A stretch of 41,440 nt of DNA from the NCBI GenBank assembly GCA_029251005.1, contig JAQXEE010000061.1, forward strand, positions 1 through 41,440. The letters are read 5' to 3'. Shown here piece by piece: positions 18,021-27,500 of this stretch (positions within the stretch are counted from its first letter, which is position 1; each line of letters opens with the position of its first letter). The position numbers and the translations under genes were made by a program. The notes under the pieces were generated by a model. The model did no database searches and had not been told where the DNA came from. It saw only the letters and a program-made list of their open reading frames with translations. This DNA is from Flavobacteriales bacterium (GTDB lineage Bacteria > Bacteroidota > Bacteroidia > Flavobacteriales_C > GCA-002722245).

Positions 18021-18635
18021 CTACTTAGATTTTAACGTTAGCGCATAATCGCCAATCGCCTTTACCTCAAGACTATCTAATGTTTTATAAGCATTCATAC
18101 TTTCTAAACCATCCGTAATAATATACCCAATTTGTAAAGCGGTCATTTTAGTTGCAGTAAGATTCGCTGCTCCTCCCAATTGTTTTGCTCCTCCAACACC
18201 GTGACATGTTGCACAGTTAGCTTCGTACAAGGCTTTTCCATAATTAGGATCTGTAGCAGGAATATCAACATGAACTTCCTTCATGTTGTTTCCACTTTTT
18301 AAAGCCAAACCAATGGTTATAATAAATAAGACAGCACTTAGTAATCCTAATATTTTATTTTTCTTTTTAAACCCAATGATTGCTAAAGGAATAGCTGCAA
18401 CCATTACCGTTAACTTAATATGAAAGAAATAGTGTAAACCACCGCCTCTCATCGAAATCATTATAATTCCAGTTACTAAAAACAACATCGTAATCACCAT
18501 TTCTGGCACTTTTGTGTTTTTCCTGTACCCATCAAATTTATCGCTATTCGTAATTAACAAAATGGCTTTTATAAGCACTGAAATCACAAAAAGTGAGATC
18601 AATAAAATGTGTAAATGTTTTAATCCAGTATACAT
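18021..18635 (-). CDS. SirB-like membrane protein fused to cytochrome c
   Basis: A 204-residue protein. Residues 1-112 hold four hydrophobic helices (about 7-28, 45-62, 70-89, 96-112) with the layout of the SirB/SirB2 family, including HLHILLIS, MRGGG and FHIKLTVM. After a short linker, residues about 128-204 form a small class I cytochrome c: heme attachment CATCH (141-145) and a likely axial Met180 in GLESMNAYK. The heme domain would face the periplasm. It probably passes electrons near the respiratory chain, but partner and substrate are unknown. Upstream of hflX by 13 bp and likely cotranscribed. Confidence 0.8.
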   Translation of the reverse strand: MYTGLKHLHILLISLFVISVLIKAILLITNSDKFDGYRKNTKVPEMVITMLFLVTGIIMISMRGGGLHYFFHIKLTVMVAAIPLAIIGFKKKNKILGLLSAVLFIITIGLALKSGNNMKEVHVDIPATDPNYGKALYEANCATCHGVGGAKQLGGAANLTATKMTALQIGYIITDGLESMNAYKTLDSLEVKAIGDYALTLKSK

Positions 18636-18653
18636 AGCTTGTCGATTTTAATT

Positions 18654-18661
18654 CAAATTTA
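18654..18661 (-). promoter_or_regulatory. Candidate -7 promoter box of the cytochrome/hflX operon
   Basis: TAAATTTG on the minus strand, an exact TAnnTTTG match 18 bases before the start at 18635. A TTG lies 25 bases further upstream (18687-18689), longer than the usual spacing. Confidence 0.45.
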
Positions 18662-18776
18662 TAAAAAAGGTTCGAGGGTCTTGTTACAACTTACTATAAG
18701 TTGATATAAATAAAACAAATTAACCTTTATCGACAACCTCTTACTCTTGGATAACTAAAGTGATTATCTTTACTCC

Positions 18777-20480
18777 ATGCTCGATAAAAAGTGGATACTA
18801 AAGCCCGAACCTTCAGTCGAAGATATTAATAACCTTAAGGCTAGTTTAAATATTCACACTAGTTTGTGCTCGCTTCTTGTTCAAAGAGGAATTAAAACAT
18901 TTGATGAAGCAAAACGATTTTTTCGCCCAGACAAAAATCTGATTCACGATCCCTTTTTAATGAAAGGAATGGTTGAAGCTGTTGATCGAATCGGAAAGGC
19001 TTTTGAAAACGGTGAGCGAATCATGATTTATGGAGATTACGATGTTGACGGAACTACATCTGTAGCTATGGTTTACTCTTTCTTTCTTAACCTTTATGAC
19101 AACCTTGTTTATTACATTCCCGATAGATACGAAGAAGGGTATGGGGTATCTTTTAAAAGTATTAATCATGCAAAAGAGGAGGGTATTACCTTAATTATCG
19201 CTTTAGATTGCGGAATTAAGGCCGTTAAAAAAGTAGAGTACGCAAAAGAAAAAGGCATAGATTATATCATATGTGATCATCATTTACCCGGTGACACTGT
19301 TCCCAATGGCATTATTCTAAACCCCAAACAAACTGACTGTAATTATCCTTTTAAAGAGCTTTCGGGTGCTGGAGTGGGGTTTAAATTATTGCAAGGGTTT
19401 TGTAAAAAAAACAATATCGATATTCAAAAAGCCAATGAATATTTAGATTTATTGGCCATTTCAATTGGAGCTGATATGGTTCCCATTCAAAATGAAAATA
19501 GAGTGCTTGCTCAATACGGTATGGAAAAGCTAAATGCGCAACCTACTTTAGGGGTTAAGGCAATTCTTAATCATGCAAAAATTGATCGAACTGTAAATAT
19601 GCGAGATATTGGTTTCGCCATCGGACCAAGAATTAACGCTGCGGGGAGAATTGCTCACGCTTCAAAAGCTGTTGAATTATTAATAACTGCCGATTTTGCA
19701 GACGCCGAAGAGGGTAGTGAGGATGTAAGTTTGGATAATGCTGAACGAAAAATATTAGATGCTAAAACCACAAAAGAAGCACTTTCGTTTTTACATTCCG
19801 ATGATGCGCATCAAAATAAAAAATCAACTTTAATATTTAGTGAGCACTGGCATAAAGGTATTCTTGGTATTGTTTGTAATCGAATTCAAGAACACTATTA
19901 CCGACCAACTATTGTATTAAGTAAGAGCGGTAAGTTTTACACAGGGTCCGCCCGATCCGTAAAAGGCTATAATTTATACAATGCAATTAATAATTGCTCG
20001 GATATTTTAGAAAGTTTTGGTGGACACGCTTTTGCCGCTGGGTTAACAATTAAACCTGAAAACCTAGAAGCTTTTGCCAAACAATTTGAAAAAATTGTAA
20101 ACGATACTATTTCTGATGACTTATTAATTCCAACAGTTGAAGTTGATTTAAATTTACCTTTAAATGAGGTTCAGGAAGGATTTTTTAAGGTTTTAAATCA
20201 ATTTGAACCGTTTGGTGTGGGTAATGACCAACCCGTCTTTAGGTGTGACCAAGTAAAAGCGTTGCCTGGTTTAAGAGTTGTTGGAAAAAATCATTTAAAA
20301 ATGGACATTGTTGATGCTGAGAATCCTTCGATAAGAATTCCAGCAATCGCGTTTAATCAAATCAAACATTTGGATCACATTTCTCGAGGTAAACCATTCA
20401 AGGTCTGCTATTCTTTAGAAATTAACGAATGGAAGGGAAGGAAAACTTTACAAGCGAACATTCGAGATATCAAGATTTAA
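18777..20480 (+). CDS. recJ: Single-stranded-DNA-specific exonuclease RecJ
   Basis: A 567-residue 5'-3' ssDNA exonuclease of recombination and repair. DHH-family motifs: GDYDVDGT (86-93), ALDCG (Asp144) and CDHH (166-169) form the two-metal site. The DHHA1 part has the late motif GGHAFAAGL, and an OB-like C-terminal domain ends with LQANIRDIKI. The length matches bacterial RecJ. The start ATG at 18777 is preceded by TATCTTTA (18765-18772), one base off the Bacteroidota -7 box, suggesting a very short leader. Monocistronic, convergent with the PorE-like gene; no hairpin terminator is visible in the 79-bp gap. Confidence 0.96.
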   Translation: MLDKKWILKPEPSVEDINNLKASLNIHTSLCSLLVQRGIKTFDEAKRFFRPDKNLIHDPFLMKGMVEAVDRIGKAFENGERIMIYGDYDVDGTTSVAMVYSFFLNLYDNLVYYIPDRYEEGYGVSFKSINHAKEEGITLIIALDCGIKAVKKVEYAKEKGIDYIICDHHLPGDTVPNGIILNPKQTDCNYPFKELSGAGVGFKLLQGFCKKNNIDIQKANEYLDLLAISIGADMVPIQNENRVLAQYGMEKLNAQPTLGVKAILNHAKIDRTVNMRDIGFAIGPRINAAGRIAHASKAVELLITADFADAEEGSEDVSLDNAERKILDAKTTKEALSFLHSDDAHQNKKSTLIFSEHWHKGILGIVCNRIQEHYYRPTIVLSKSGKFYTGSARSVKGYNLYNAINNCSDILESFGGHAFAAGLTIKPENLEAFAKQFEKIVNDTISDDLLIPTVEVDLNLPLNEVQEGFFKVLNQFEPFGVGNDQPVFRCDQVKALPGLRVVGKNHLKMDIVDAENPSIRIPAIAFNQIKHLDHISRGKPFKVCYSLEINEWKGRKTLQANIRDIKI

Positions 20481-20559
20481 GTTTAGTCCTAAAATTAAAA
20501 AACTTGTTTTATGTTTCTAGAATAATTCAAAGGATTACTTAGTGTCTCGCAGTAAAATT

Positions 20560-22695
20560 CTATTTAGTGTAAATAATCTCAGAAACTCCTTTGATTTTAC
20601 CAACTACTCTAAACTCAGTTCTACGGTTCATTTGACGACCTTCGGGATTATCAGATCCATCTGCATTCTTATTCGCTGCAATTGGTTCTTTTTCTCCATA
20701 TCCTTTTGCTTGCAACCTTTTCCGTGCTATTCCTTTACCTATTAAGTAATCAACTACTGACTGAGCTCTCTTTTGGGATAGTTTCTGATTGTAAGCATCA
20801 CTTCCAATTGCATCTGTATGAGAACCAATTTCAATAATTATATCTGGATTATCAGTTAAAATTTTAAACATCGTCGTATCAATTACAGTTTTTGAGCTAT
20901 CTAACAAAGCAAACTTATCATACTCGTAATAGATGTTTTTCACTACTATAGGTTGAACAGAAAACTTCTTCATGTAAAAGTTTTTAATTATTGTATCCGA
21001 CTCAACAATTCCTTCAGTAGATATTTTGAAGCTTTGATTAAAATAGTTTTCTCCATTTGCTTGTAAATTATATTCTTTTCCTTTTTCTAATTTAAAGAAA
21101 TAGTCACCACTATTCTCAGGCAAGGCAGATTTAATTACCATTTCTCCACCCTCAATTGAATCGTCCATCAAAACCAATGAAAGCGAAACAAATTTACTAG
21201 GAACAGTGTCTATTATATCTTTATTCTCAACTAATTCAAAGATCTTTCCCTTTAGTCCGATATAAATGTAATGGAGCTCCTTAAAATTATAAATATCATC
21301 ACAACAAGTTGGGTTTTTTAAAGACACTGATCCTATTCTGTTGGAAACAAAGTAACCCTCATCTCCATTCTTTGTTAATGAGTAATAGAGCTCATCAACA
21401 CTTGTGTTAATAGGATAGCCAATGTTTTTAGGTACTGTCCAATCTTTTAATTCACCAATGGTTTTAAAAACATCCAAACCTCCAAGTCCAGGCCAACCTG
21501 CCGAACTAAAGTGCAATGTTCTATTGTCTATATTATAATTAGGAGAAAACTCATCCAATTTTGTATTTAATTTACTTCCTCCGTTTTTAGGCTTTTTCCA
21601 CAGCTCTTTTTTAGGATTAAACTCCGAATACCAGATATCCCATCCACCTCTGCCACCTTCAATTCGGTTGGAGATAAAATATAATACAGGAACATCTTTT
21701 TGAAAATTCCAACCTAAAGTTGGTTGTGTAGAATGAAGTCCTTTGACATTAATTTCTTCATTCATTTTAACTGGCTCCATCCAACCTTTTCCACCTTCTT
21801 CTCTGTCTGCATAATACAGATGAAACACTAATTTTCCTTTAATATTTCTTATTCCCCTTGAAAAATAAAATCTAGAACTGTCTTCATTAAAGCAACCATT
21901 ACCATTTTCGGTATCCTCAAGATTAAACCAACCTTCTGCATATTCATTTTGCATCACCCATGTTGAATCATTCGTTTTCTTGGCAACGTAAAACCTTCTA
22001 TGCGGTACAACGGAATTAGAGTCTTCAGCGTTTACATATACAATACTATCTGATCGTAAAGACGAATACAATAACATTGAATCATTTAAAGGTAAAGGTG
22101 AAAGTTCAACATGAGCTTTGTTAATAGAGGTATCAGGATGATAAATCCTCACGTCCAACGTATCTTCTAAAACAACAGGGGCAGCGTCACAACTTGCAAC
22201 ATATAATTTCACCCAAGACCTGAATGTTCCTGAATCAGCAGCGTCTTTATAAATCTTTTTGAATGCTAAGAAATTCTCCTTTGCTTTTTTGTATTTCCCA
22301 TTCATTAACTGCATTTGAGCTAAATAAAATTGTGCTTTGGGGTATTTATCTGGATTTGTCTCAAGAACAGCACTGTAAACTTTCTCAGCTTTATGATAAT
22401 CACGAGATAGCCTTAATGCGTTAGCCATTTTATATTGATACTTCAATTTTAAAACTTCATACCTACCTGACAGAAAACCCTTCTTGGCAATAAGTTCGTC
22501 ATTGTCTTTTAAGAATTTTTTGTAATAAGATAATGATCCAAAAAAATCTCCATTCTTAAAGGCTTTGTCTCCTGCTTTACGAATTACTTTAGTTTTCGAA
22601 TTGTAAATTTCCTCATCAACTTGGGCAGTCGCGAAAACGCTAAAAAATATAGCAAAAAGACAGGTAACCTTTTTAATATCTATCACAAGGAACAT
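20560..22695 (-). CDS. PorE-like OmpA-family lipoprotein/periplasmic protein (TPR, propeller, CRD, OmpA)
   Basis: About 711 residues from the preferred start at 22695 (FLVIDIKKVTCLFAIFFSVF, signal peptide ending in ATAQ); an in-frame ATG at 22746 would add 17 residues ahead of the signal and is less likely. Domain order: TPR-like helices (GDKAFKNGDFFGSLSYYKKFL and YHKAEKVYSAVLE) in the first third, a PD40/WD40-type propeller (YFISNRIEGGRGGWDIWYSE; LHFSSAGWPGLGGLDVFK; GYFVSNR), a carboxypeptidase-regulatory-like beta unit and a C-terminal OmpA peptidoglycan-binding domain (SHTDAIGSDAYNQKLSQKRA, NRRTEF). This is the layout of PorE, a T9SS factor tied to peptidoglycan. It overlaps the PorP-like gene by 23 bases, so it is translated with it. 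Confidence 0.88.
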   Translation of the reverse strand: MFLVIDIKKVTCLFAIFFSVFATAQVDEEIYNSKTKVIRKAGDKAFKNGDFFGSLSYYKKFLKDNDELIAKKGFLSGRYEVLKLKYQYKMANALRLSRDYHKAEKVYSAVLETNPDKYPKAQFYLAQMQLMNGKYKKAKENFLAFKKIYKDAADSGTFRSWVKLYVASCDAAPVVLEDTLDVRIYHPDTSINKAHVELSPLPLNDSMLLYSSLRSDSIVYVNAEDSNSVVPHRRFYVAKKTNDSTWVMQNEYAEGWFNLEDTENGNGCFNEDSSRFYFSRGIRNIKGKLVFHLYYADREEGGKGWMEPVKMNEEINVKGLHSTQPTLGWNFQKDVPVLYFISNRIEGGRGGWDIWYSEFNPKKELWKKPKNGGSKLNTKLDEFSPNYNIDNRTLHFSSAGWPGLGGLDVFKTIGELKDWTVPKNIGYPINTSVDELYYSLTKNGDEGYFVSNRIGSVSLKNPTCCDDIYNFKELHYIYIGLKGKIFELVENKDIIDTVPSKFVSLSLVLMDDSIEGGEMVIKSALPENSGDYFFKLEKGKEYNLQANGENYFNQSFKISTEGIVESDTIIKNFYMKKFSVQPIVVKNIYYEYDKFALLDSSKTVIDTTMFKILTDNPDIIIEIGSHTDAIGSDAYNQKLSQKRAQSVVDYLIGKGIARKRLQAKGYGEKEPIAANKNADGSDNPEGRQMNRRTEFRVVGKIKGVSEIIYTK

Positions 22696-23686
22696 TGTAT
22701 ATGGATGGTTCAGAACTTTGAGCAATATATATAACTGATAATTCAAAAGCCCCCCTATAATGAGTTACCGATGATAATCCAGAAACATTAATATCATAAC
22801 TTATACCTACCTGCCATTCTTGTCGAACTGCACCGATGATTAAATTAGCTGCATCATAATTTCTTTTGTATCCATCTCGAAAGTTCATTCCAACAAAAAC
22901 CTCATCAATCTTAGCTTTGTTAACATCCATTTTCATTTTTCCGATAACACCCAAAACTAAGTCTTGTGCCTTATTTTGATACATGTACATTACGTTTGGT
23001 GAAATAGTATACCGCTCGTTTAGTTTGTAATTAAACTTCGCGTTGTAAACCTGTCTCAACGAAAATGTTTCTGAATCGTTAAAAAAACTTTCTGATGGTG
23101 TGTTAAGATGATACCAGGCCAAACCAATTTCTGGAAATAATTTGTCTCCAAATTGGCGTGCCCAACCTATTCCTAAGTTTAAGTCAAAAGAGTAATCATT
23201 TGTTTTCGAAAAATTTTCCATGTTACTTAAACTGCTATTCGAAAACTCACCTGCATCAACTTCCCATTGAACGGGATAACTATATGCATTTGGATCTATT
23301 CCTTTATGTAATAAGCCTATTTGAATTCCACCACTTAAATAATTTCCTTTCACCAATTTATTATAACCTCCGGATAACATTAACTTATTTTGAGTTAAAT
23401 TTCCAATAGAAGAACGATCGTTATCAAACTGTAAGCCAGCACTAAAATCTTGCCCGTATGCAGAAAACACTTGGTCATAACTCATCCCTAGTGTTTTATA
23501 TTGTTTTCCCATTGTTGCACCCCACTGAGAACGAAAGTTCCCGACAATTCTATAATCTCCTTCAAACCTTCCTGTTTCTCCGGGATTAAGGTTTAACGGC
23601 GAGAACATCCACTGCGTAAAATGAATATCTTGAGCTTTAAGACCAGTAACGGCAATAAAAAATATAAAAATTAACTTTTTTACCAT
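22673..23686 (-). CDS. PorP/SprF family type IX secretion membrane protein
   Basis: A 337-residue outer-membrane protein with a signal peptide (KKLIFIFFIAVTGLKAQ) and the family opening DIHFTQWMFSPLNLNPGETG, followed by amphipathic beta strands that suit a barrel. PorP/SprF proteins are T9SS accessories. In Flavobacterium, SprF serves the type-B sorting-domain adhesin SprB next to it. Here the divergent gene at 24588 encodes a large protein with that type of tail, so this is probably its partner. It overlaps the M43 protease gene by 7 bases (ATGGTAA arrangement) and the PorE-like gene at its 3' end: three coupled genes. Confidence 0.93.
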   Translation of the reverse strand: MVKKLIFIFFIAVTGLKAQDIHFTQWMFSPLNLNPGETGRFEGDYRIVGNFRSQWGATMGKQYKTLGMSYDQVFSAYGQDFSAGLQFDNDRSSIGNLTQNKLMLSGGYNKLVKGNYLSGGIQIGLLHKGIDPNAYSYPVQWEVDAGEFSNSSLSNMENFSKTNDYSFDLNLGIGWARQFGDKLFPEIGLAWYHLNTPSESFFNDSETFSLRQVYNAKFNYKLNERYTISPNVMYMYQNKAQDLVLGVIGKMKMDVNKAKIDEVFVGMNFRDGYKRNYDAANLIIGAVRQEWQVGISYDINVSGLSSVTHYRGAFELSVIYIAQSSEPSIYNVPCDRY

Positions 23687-24483
23687 AGATAACTTCTCCC
23701 TGTTTTCATTATGCTTAACATTCTATCCAATTGCCCTCTAGAGAAATGATAATTACAAGGTTGATTATTGTAATAACTCATTATGTTACAAACGGGGGGC
23801 TCATACATTAGATTCGTTTGAGGGTCTTTAACTTGCGGATCTAAATGACATCCTGTATTAGTCCCATTTGGATCTGCTTGTGTGTCACATATTAAATCTC
23901 CTGCAGTCGCGCAATTCGAACCGTCGGCAAACTCTTCACCATTAGCAACGGATTCAAAAGTATGATACAATCCAAAATAATGTCCTATTTCATGAAGTAA
24001 TACGCTTGGAGAAAATTCAGACTTTTTAAGGAAGATGGCGTCTCTTTGGTTATCATCATCAGGAATAGTAGTTGAACCAAGTGGAGCGTATCCGGCCGGA
24101 TTAGCTCCCGGACTCGGATTAATAATTTCAGATGCAAAATATAAATTAATTACGTTCTTTTTTCTATACAAAGCTGCAATCTCCTCATCATGAAGACCTT
24201 TCTCGATGGTGTCTTGACGATGGTTTGATAGTGTATCAAAAGAACATAACTTAAAATCTACACAAATACTTTTAAACTTTTGATTCAGTGAGTCAATCGC
24301 TACAAGTACTTGAGATAAATCAATAGGAGCAATCGAATTTGTAGTATCTGTTAATACCCATGCAGAAATTGAGAACGTTTTTCCATAACACTCCTCTGTC
24401 GATCCAAAGTTTTCATTGTACTGAGCGCAACAAATTTTGGAGGTAAATAACACTAAAAATATTAACGATATAAATTTTATCAT
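23680..24483 (-). CDS. M43 (pappalysin/cytophagalysin) family metalloprotease
   Basis: A 267-residue secreted zinc protease. Signal peptide at 1-20 (IKFISLIFLVLFTSKICCA). The extended zinc motif HEIGHYFGLYH is at 164-174 and the Met-turn NIMSYY at 233-238, the metzincin layout of M43. Cys pairs around CDTQADPNGTNTGC and the C-terminal FSRGQLDRM are typical of cytophagalysin-like members. It lacks a propeptide of any size and any T9SS sorting tail, so it should stop in the periplasm or leave by another route. First gene of the protease-PorP-PorE operon. A role in processing the adjacent adhesin is inference only. Confidence 0.92.
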   Translation of the reverse strand: MIKFISLIFLVLFTSKICCAQYNENFGSTEECYGKTFSISAWVLTDTTNSIAPIDLSQVLVAIDSLNQKFKSICVDFKLCSFDTLSNHRQDTIEKGLHDEEIAALYRKKNVINLYFASEIINPSPGANPAGYAPLGSTTIPDDDNQRDAIFLKKSEFSPSVLLHEIGHYFGLYHTFESVANGEEFADGSNCATAGDLICDTQADPNGTNTGCHLDPQVKDPQTNLMYEPPVCNIMSYYNNQPCNYHFSRGQLDRMLSIMKTGRSYLW

Positions 24484-24498
24484 AGCTGAAAATCAATT

Positions 24499-24506
24499 CA
24501 AATATA
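24499..24506 (-). promoter_or_regulatory. Candidate -7 box of the M43-PorP-PorE operon
   Basis: TATATTTG on the minus strand, exact TAnnTTTG, with 15 bases between it and the protease ATG. No clear -33 element. Confidence 0.5.
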
Positions 24507-24557
24507 AAATTTTATCCAGAATCTCCACCGAAAAGTTACGTAATTGAGTAAAAATGT

Positions 24558-24565
24558 TACTTTTG
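24558..24565 (+). promoter_or_regulatory. Candidate -7 box of the PKD adhesin gene
   Basis: TACTTTTG on the plus strand, exact TAnnTTTG, 22 bases before the TTG start at 24588. Together with the minus-strand box at 24499-24506 it makes the 104-bp gap a divergent promoter region. Confidence 0.5.
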
Positions 24566-24587
24566 TTTTAGATAAATCTCCCTTATT

Positions 24588-27500
24588 TTGAAGAAAATTA
24601 TAATTTTAATTTTTGTTTTTCTTGTCCAAAGTCAAACAATTTTTGGTCAAATAACAGCCAACAAGACAAGTGGTTGTGCACCTTTAACCGGTGTTCAGTT
24701 TTCTAGTCCAACCACTGGAGATTGGGATTTTGGAAACGGCGCAAGTGCAACCGAACAGCCAGGAGGAACAACCATTACAACTATTTACGCTGACCATGGT
24801 GTTTATACCGTTACTTTTGATGACGGTTCTGGTCCCATTACTGAAACAATCACCGTTTATGGAAATCCAACACCAGACTTTTTAATAGATGGGCCGGAGA
24901 GTGGATGTATTCCGTTTTCTACTTCTTTTGGAGACTCTTCTGAAGCCCAAGGCTCTTCAAATATTGTGGGCTGGCAATGGGCATTTGGAGACGGTGCTGC
25001 GAGCACTTCTCAAAACCCAAATCACACGTATACAATTTTAGGAACTTACACCGTTTCATTAATTGTAACCGATAATAATGGTTGTGATTCAACCGCTGTG
25101 AAAACTGATTATGTTTCGGTTCAAAACGCTCCAACTGCCAGTTTTACGGCCTCTCCATCATCTTCATGTACAGCTCCATTAAATGTGACGATAAATAACA
25201 ACTCAGTTAATAGTTCAAGCACAACATCAAACTTGACTTACGAATGGGATTTTGGCGATACTCAGACATCAAACGATGAAAATCCAGCACCACATACTTA
25301 TTCCTCACCTGGTGTTTTTCCTCTAAAATTAACGGTCACAGAAGATGGAGGTTGTTCAAGATCTCAAACAAAAGTTGTTAGTATAGGAAACCCTATTGCA
25401 GCTATTAATGTTGCCGACACAGTTTGTTTAAGCAGCAACGTTAACTACTTAAACGGCTCAACAGGTGGTTCTAGTTTTTCATGGGTCTTTGACGATGGCG
25501 GAACATCTAACTTAGAAAACCCATTTCATATATTCAACACTCCTGGTAATCATGATGTTACGTTAAGCATATCTGACGGGTCTTGCGGTGATACGATAAC
25601 GAAATCAGTTTTTGTTCAAAAGGTTGTTCCAACACTCTTATCTACTCCTACTTACCTATGTGAAAAACCATACTGCATTGATTTCACAGCAAACGGAACA
25701 GACATTGTAAATTGGTCTTATGACTTTGGTGACGGAAACGGATCAAATACCCAAAATCCTGAACATTGCTACAATTTTGGAGGAGATGAATATACAGTAT
25801 ATTATTATGGAGGGTATCACTACGAAGCACGAGTAACAGCAACGAATAGTTATGGGTGTTCTGGATCAGCAACGGTTACAGATACTATTTTTCCTTTAAG
25901 CGCCAATTTTGCGCCAAACATTACGCAAGGTTGTGCACCATTAACGATAAATTTTGAAGATTCTTCAGCTTCGGGTTCTTCAATTGTTTCCTACGAATAT
26001 GACTTTGATGACGGAAACTCTGCAAACACAGAAAATACAGCTCATACTTTTAGTACGGCAGGAGAATACGATGTTATTTTAACCTTAGAAAATGCGAATG
26101 GATGTAGAGACACTTCTTTCCCAATTCAAATACAAGTTGGAGACGAAATTGATATTGACTTAAATATATCCCCTTCAACGGTTTGTATCGGTGATACTGT
26201 TACAATAACCGACTCTTCAAATGATTCTCGTATCGACTATTACCATTTCTCTACTGATGAAAATAGAGGCTCAGAATCTTGTCCAGACTCACCAACTCAG
26301 CAATGGTCTTACTTTCACGAAGCGGGACAGCATGATGTAACTTTTTATGCAAATTATAATGGTTGTGTTAGCGAAAAAGTATTTACAAACGCTGTCACCG
26401 TTAATGGCCCCTCGTCATACTTCAAATGGTCTGGACTTTGTGCTAATCCAACGGAAATAAACCTTACTGCCACTGTTGATCAAGTTGATAGTCTTTATTG
26501 GTACTTTGGTGATGGAGATACTTTAAAATCAAATGATTTAGCAGACACATCAGTAACTCATACCTATGACACTTCAGGAAATTATACGGTTTACTTAATT
26601 TCCACAAATTCTACCACAGGTTGTCAAAACGATACAGATTCAATGGTTGTAACGGTCAGAATGTTAGAGGCTGTGATTGATCAGGACTCCTTGATTTGCT
26701 CTGGAGGGTTTACACCTTCTGGTGAGCTTTCAATTGATGTTAAAGGTAACTGTGACAATTCATACCGTTGGGATTACGGTGACGGATCTAACATGTACTT
26801 ATCTGATGATCCAAATTGGCCAACTGCAATTACAGATACTGGAACATACACAATTCGATTAATGGTGTACGACGTTAATGGCTGTAGAGATACTGCAGAG
26901 AAAACAATAAGTATAACAGACATTTATGCTGGTTTTATGTCGGACAAAACAACCGGCTGTTTACCATTAACCATCAACTTAACAGATACTTCAAAGAGCG
27001 TTTCTCCGATTGCTTCTTGGTCTTGGAATTATGATGATGGAAATACCGGAACGGGAGAAACGCCATCACACACTTTTACTGAAGTAACTTCGTTTTTTGA
27101 TGTCGAACTTACAGTAACAGATACACTAGGGTGTGTTGATAAAGAAAAATTAAGAATAAACCCAATAATCCCTGATTCAAACTTTACAGTAAACGACCGC
27201 ACTATTTGCGTAGGAGATGAAGTAACATTTAATTTAAATAACGAAAACTCGATGAACTCAGCAGTTTGGAGTTTTGGCAATCAAGGCACGGCAAACGACC
27301 TTAATCCAACATTCCAATTTGACACGTCAGGAGACTACACAATCAACGTCATACTTACAGATACTAATGGTTGTAAAGCTGAAAGGACTATAATTAATTA
27401 TGTTTTTGTGGATGACTACCCTATTGTTGGGTTCACTTCTGTAATTACCGACAACGGCGATACAATTAATAACGAGAGTGTTATTTGCTATCCTGAACAA

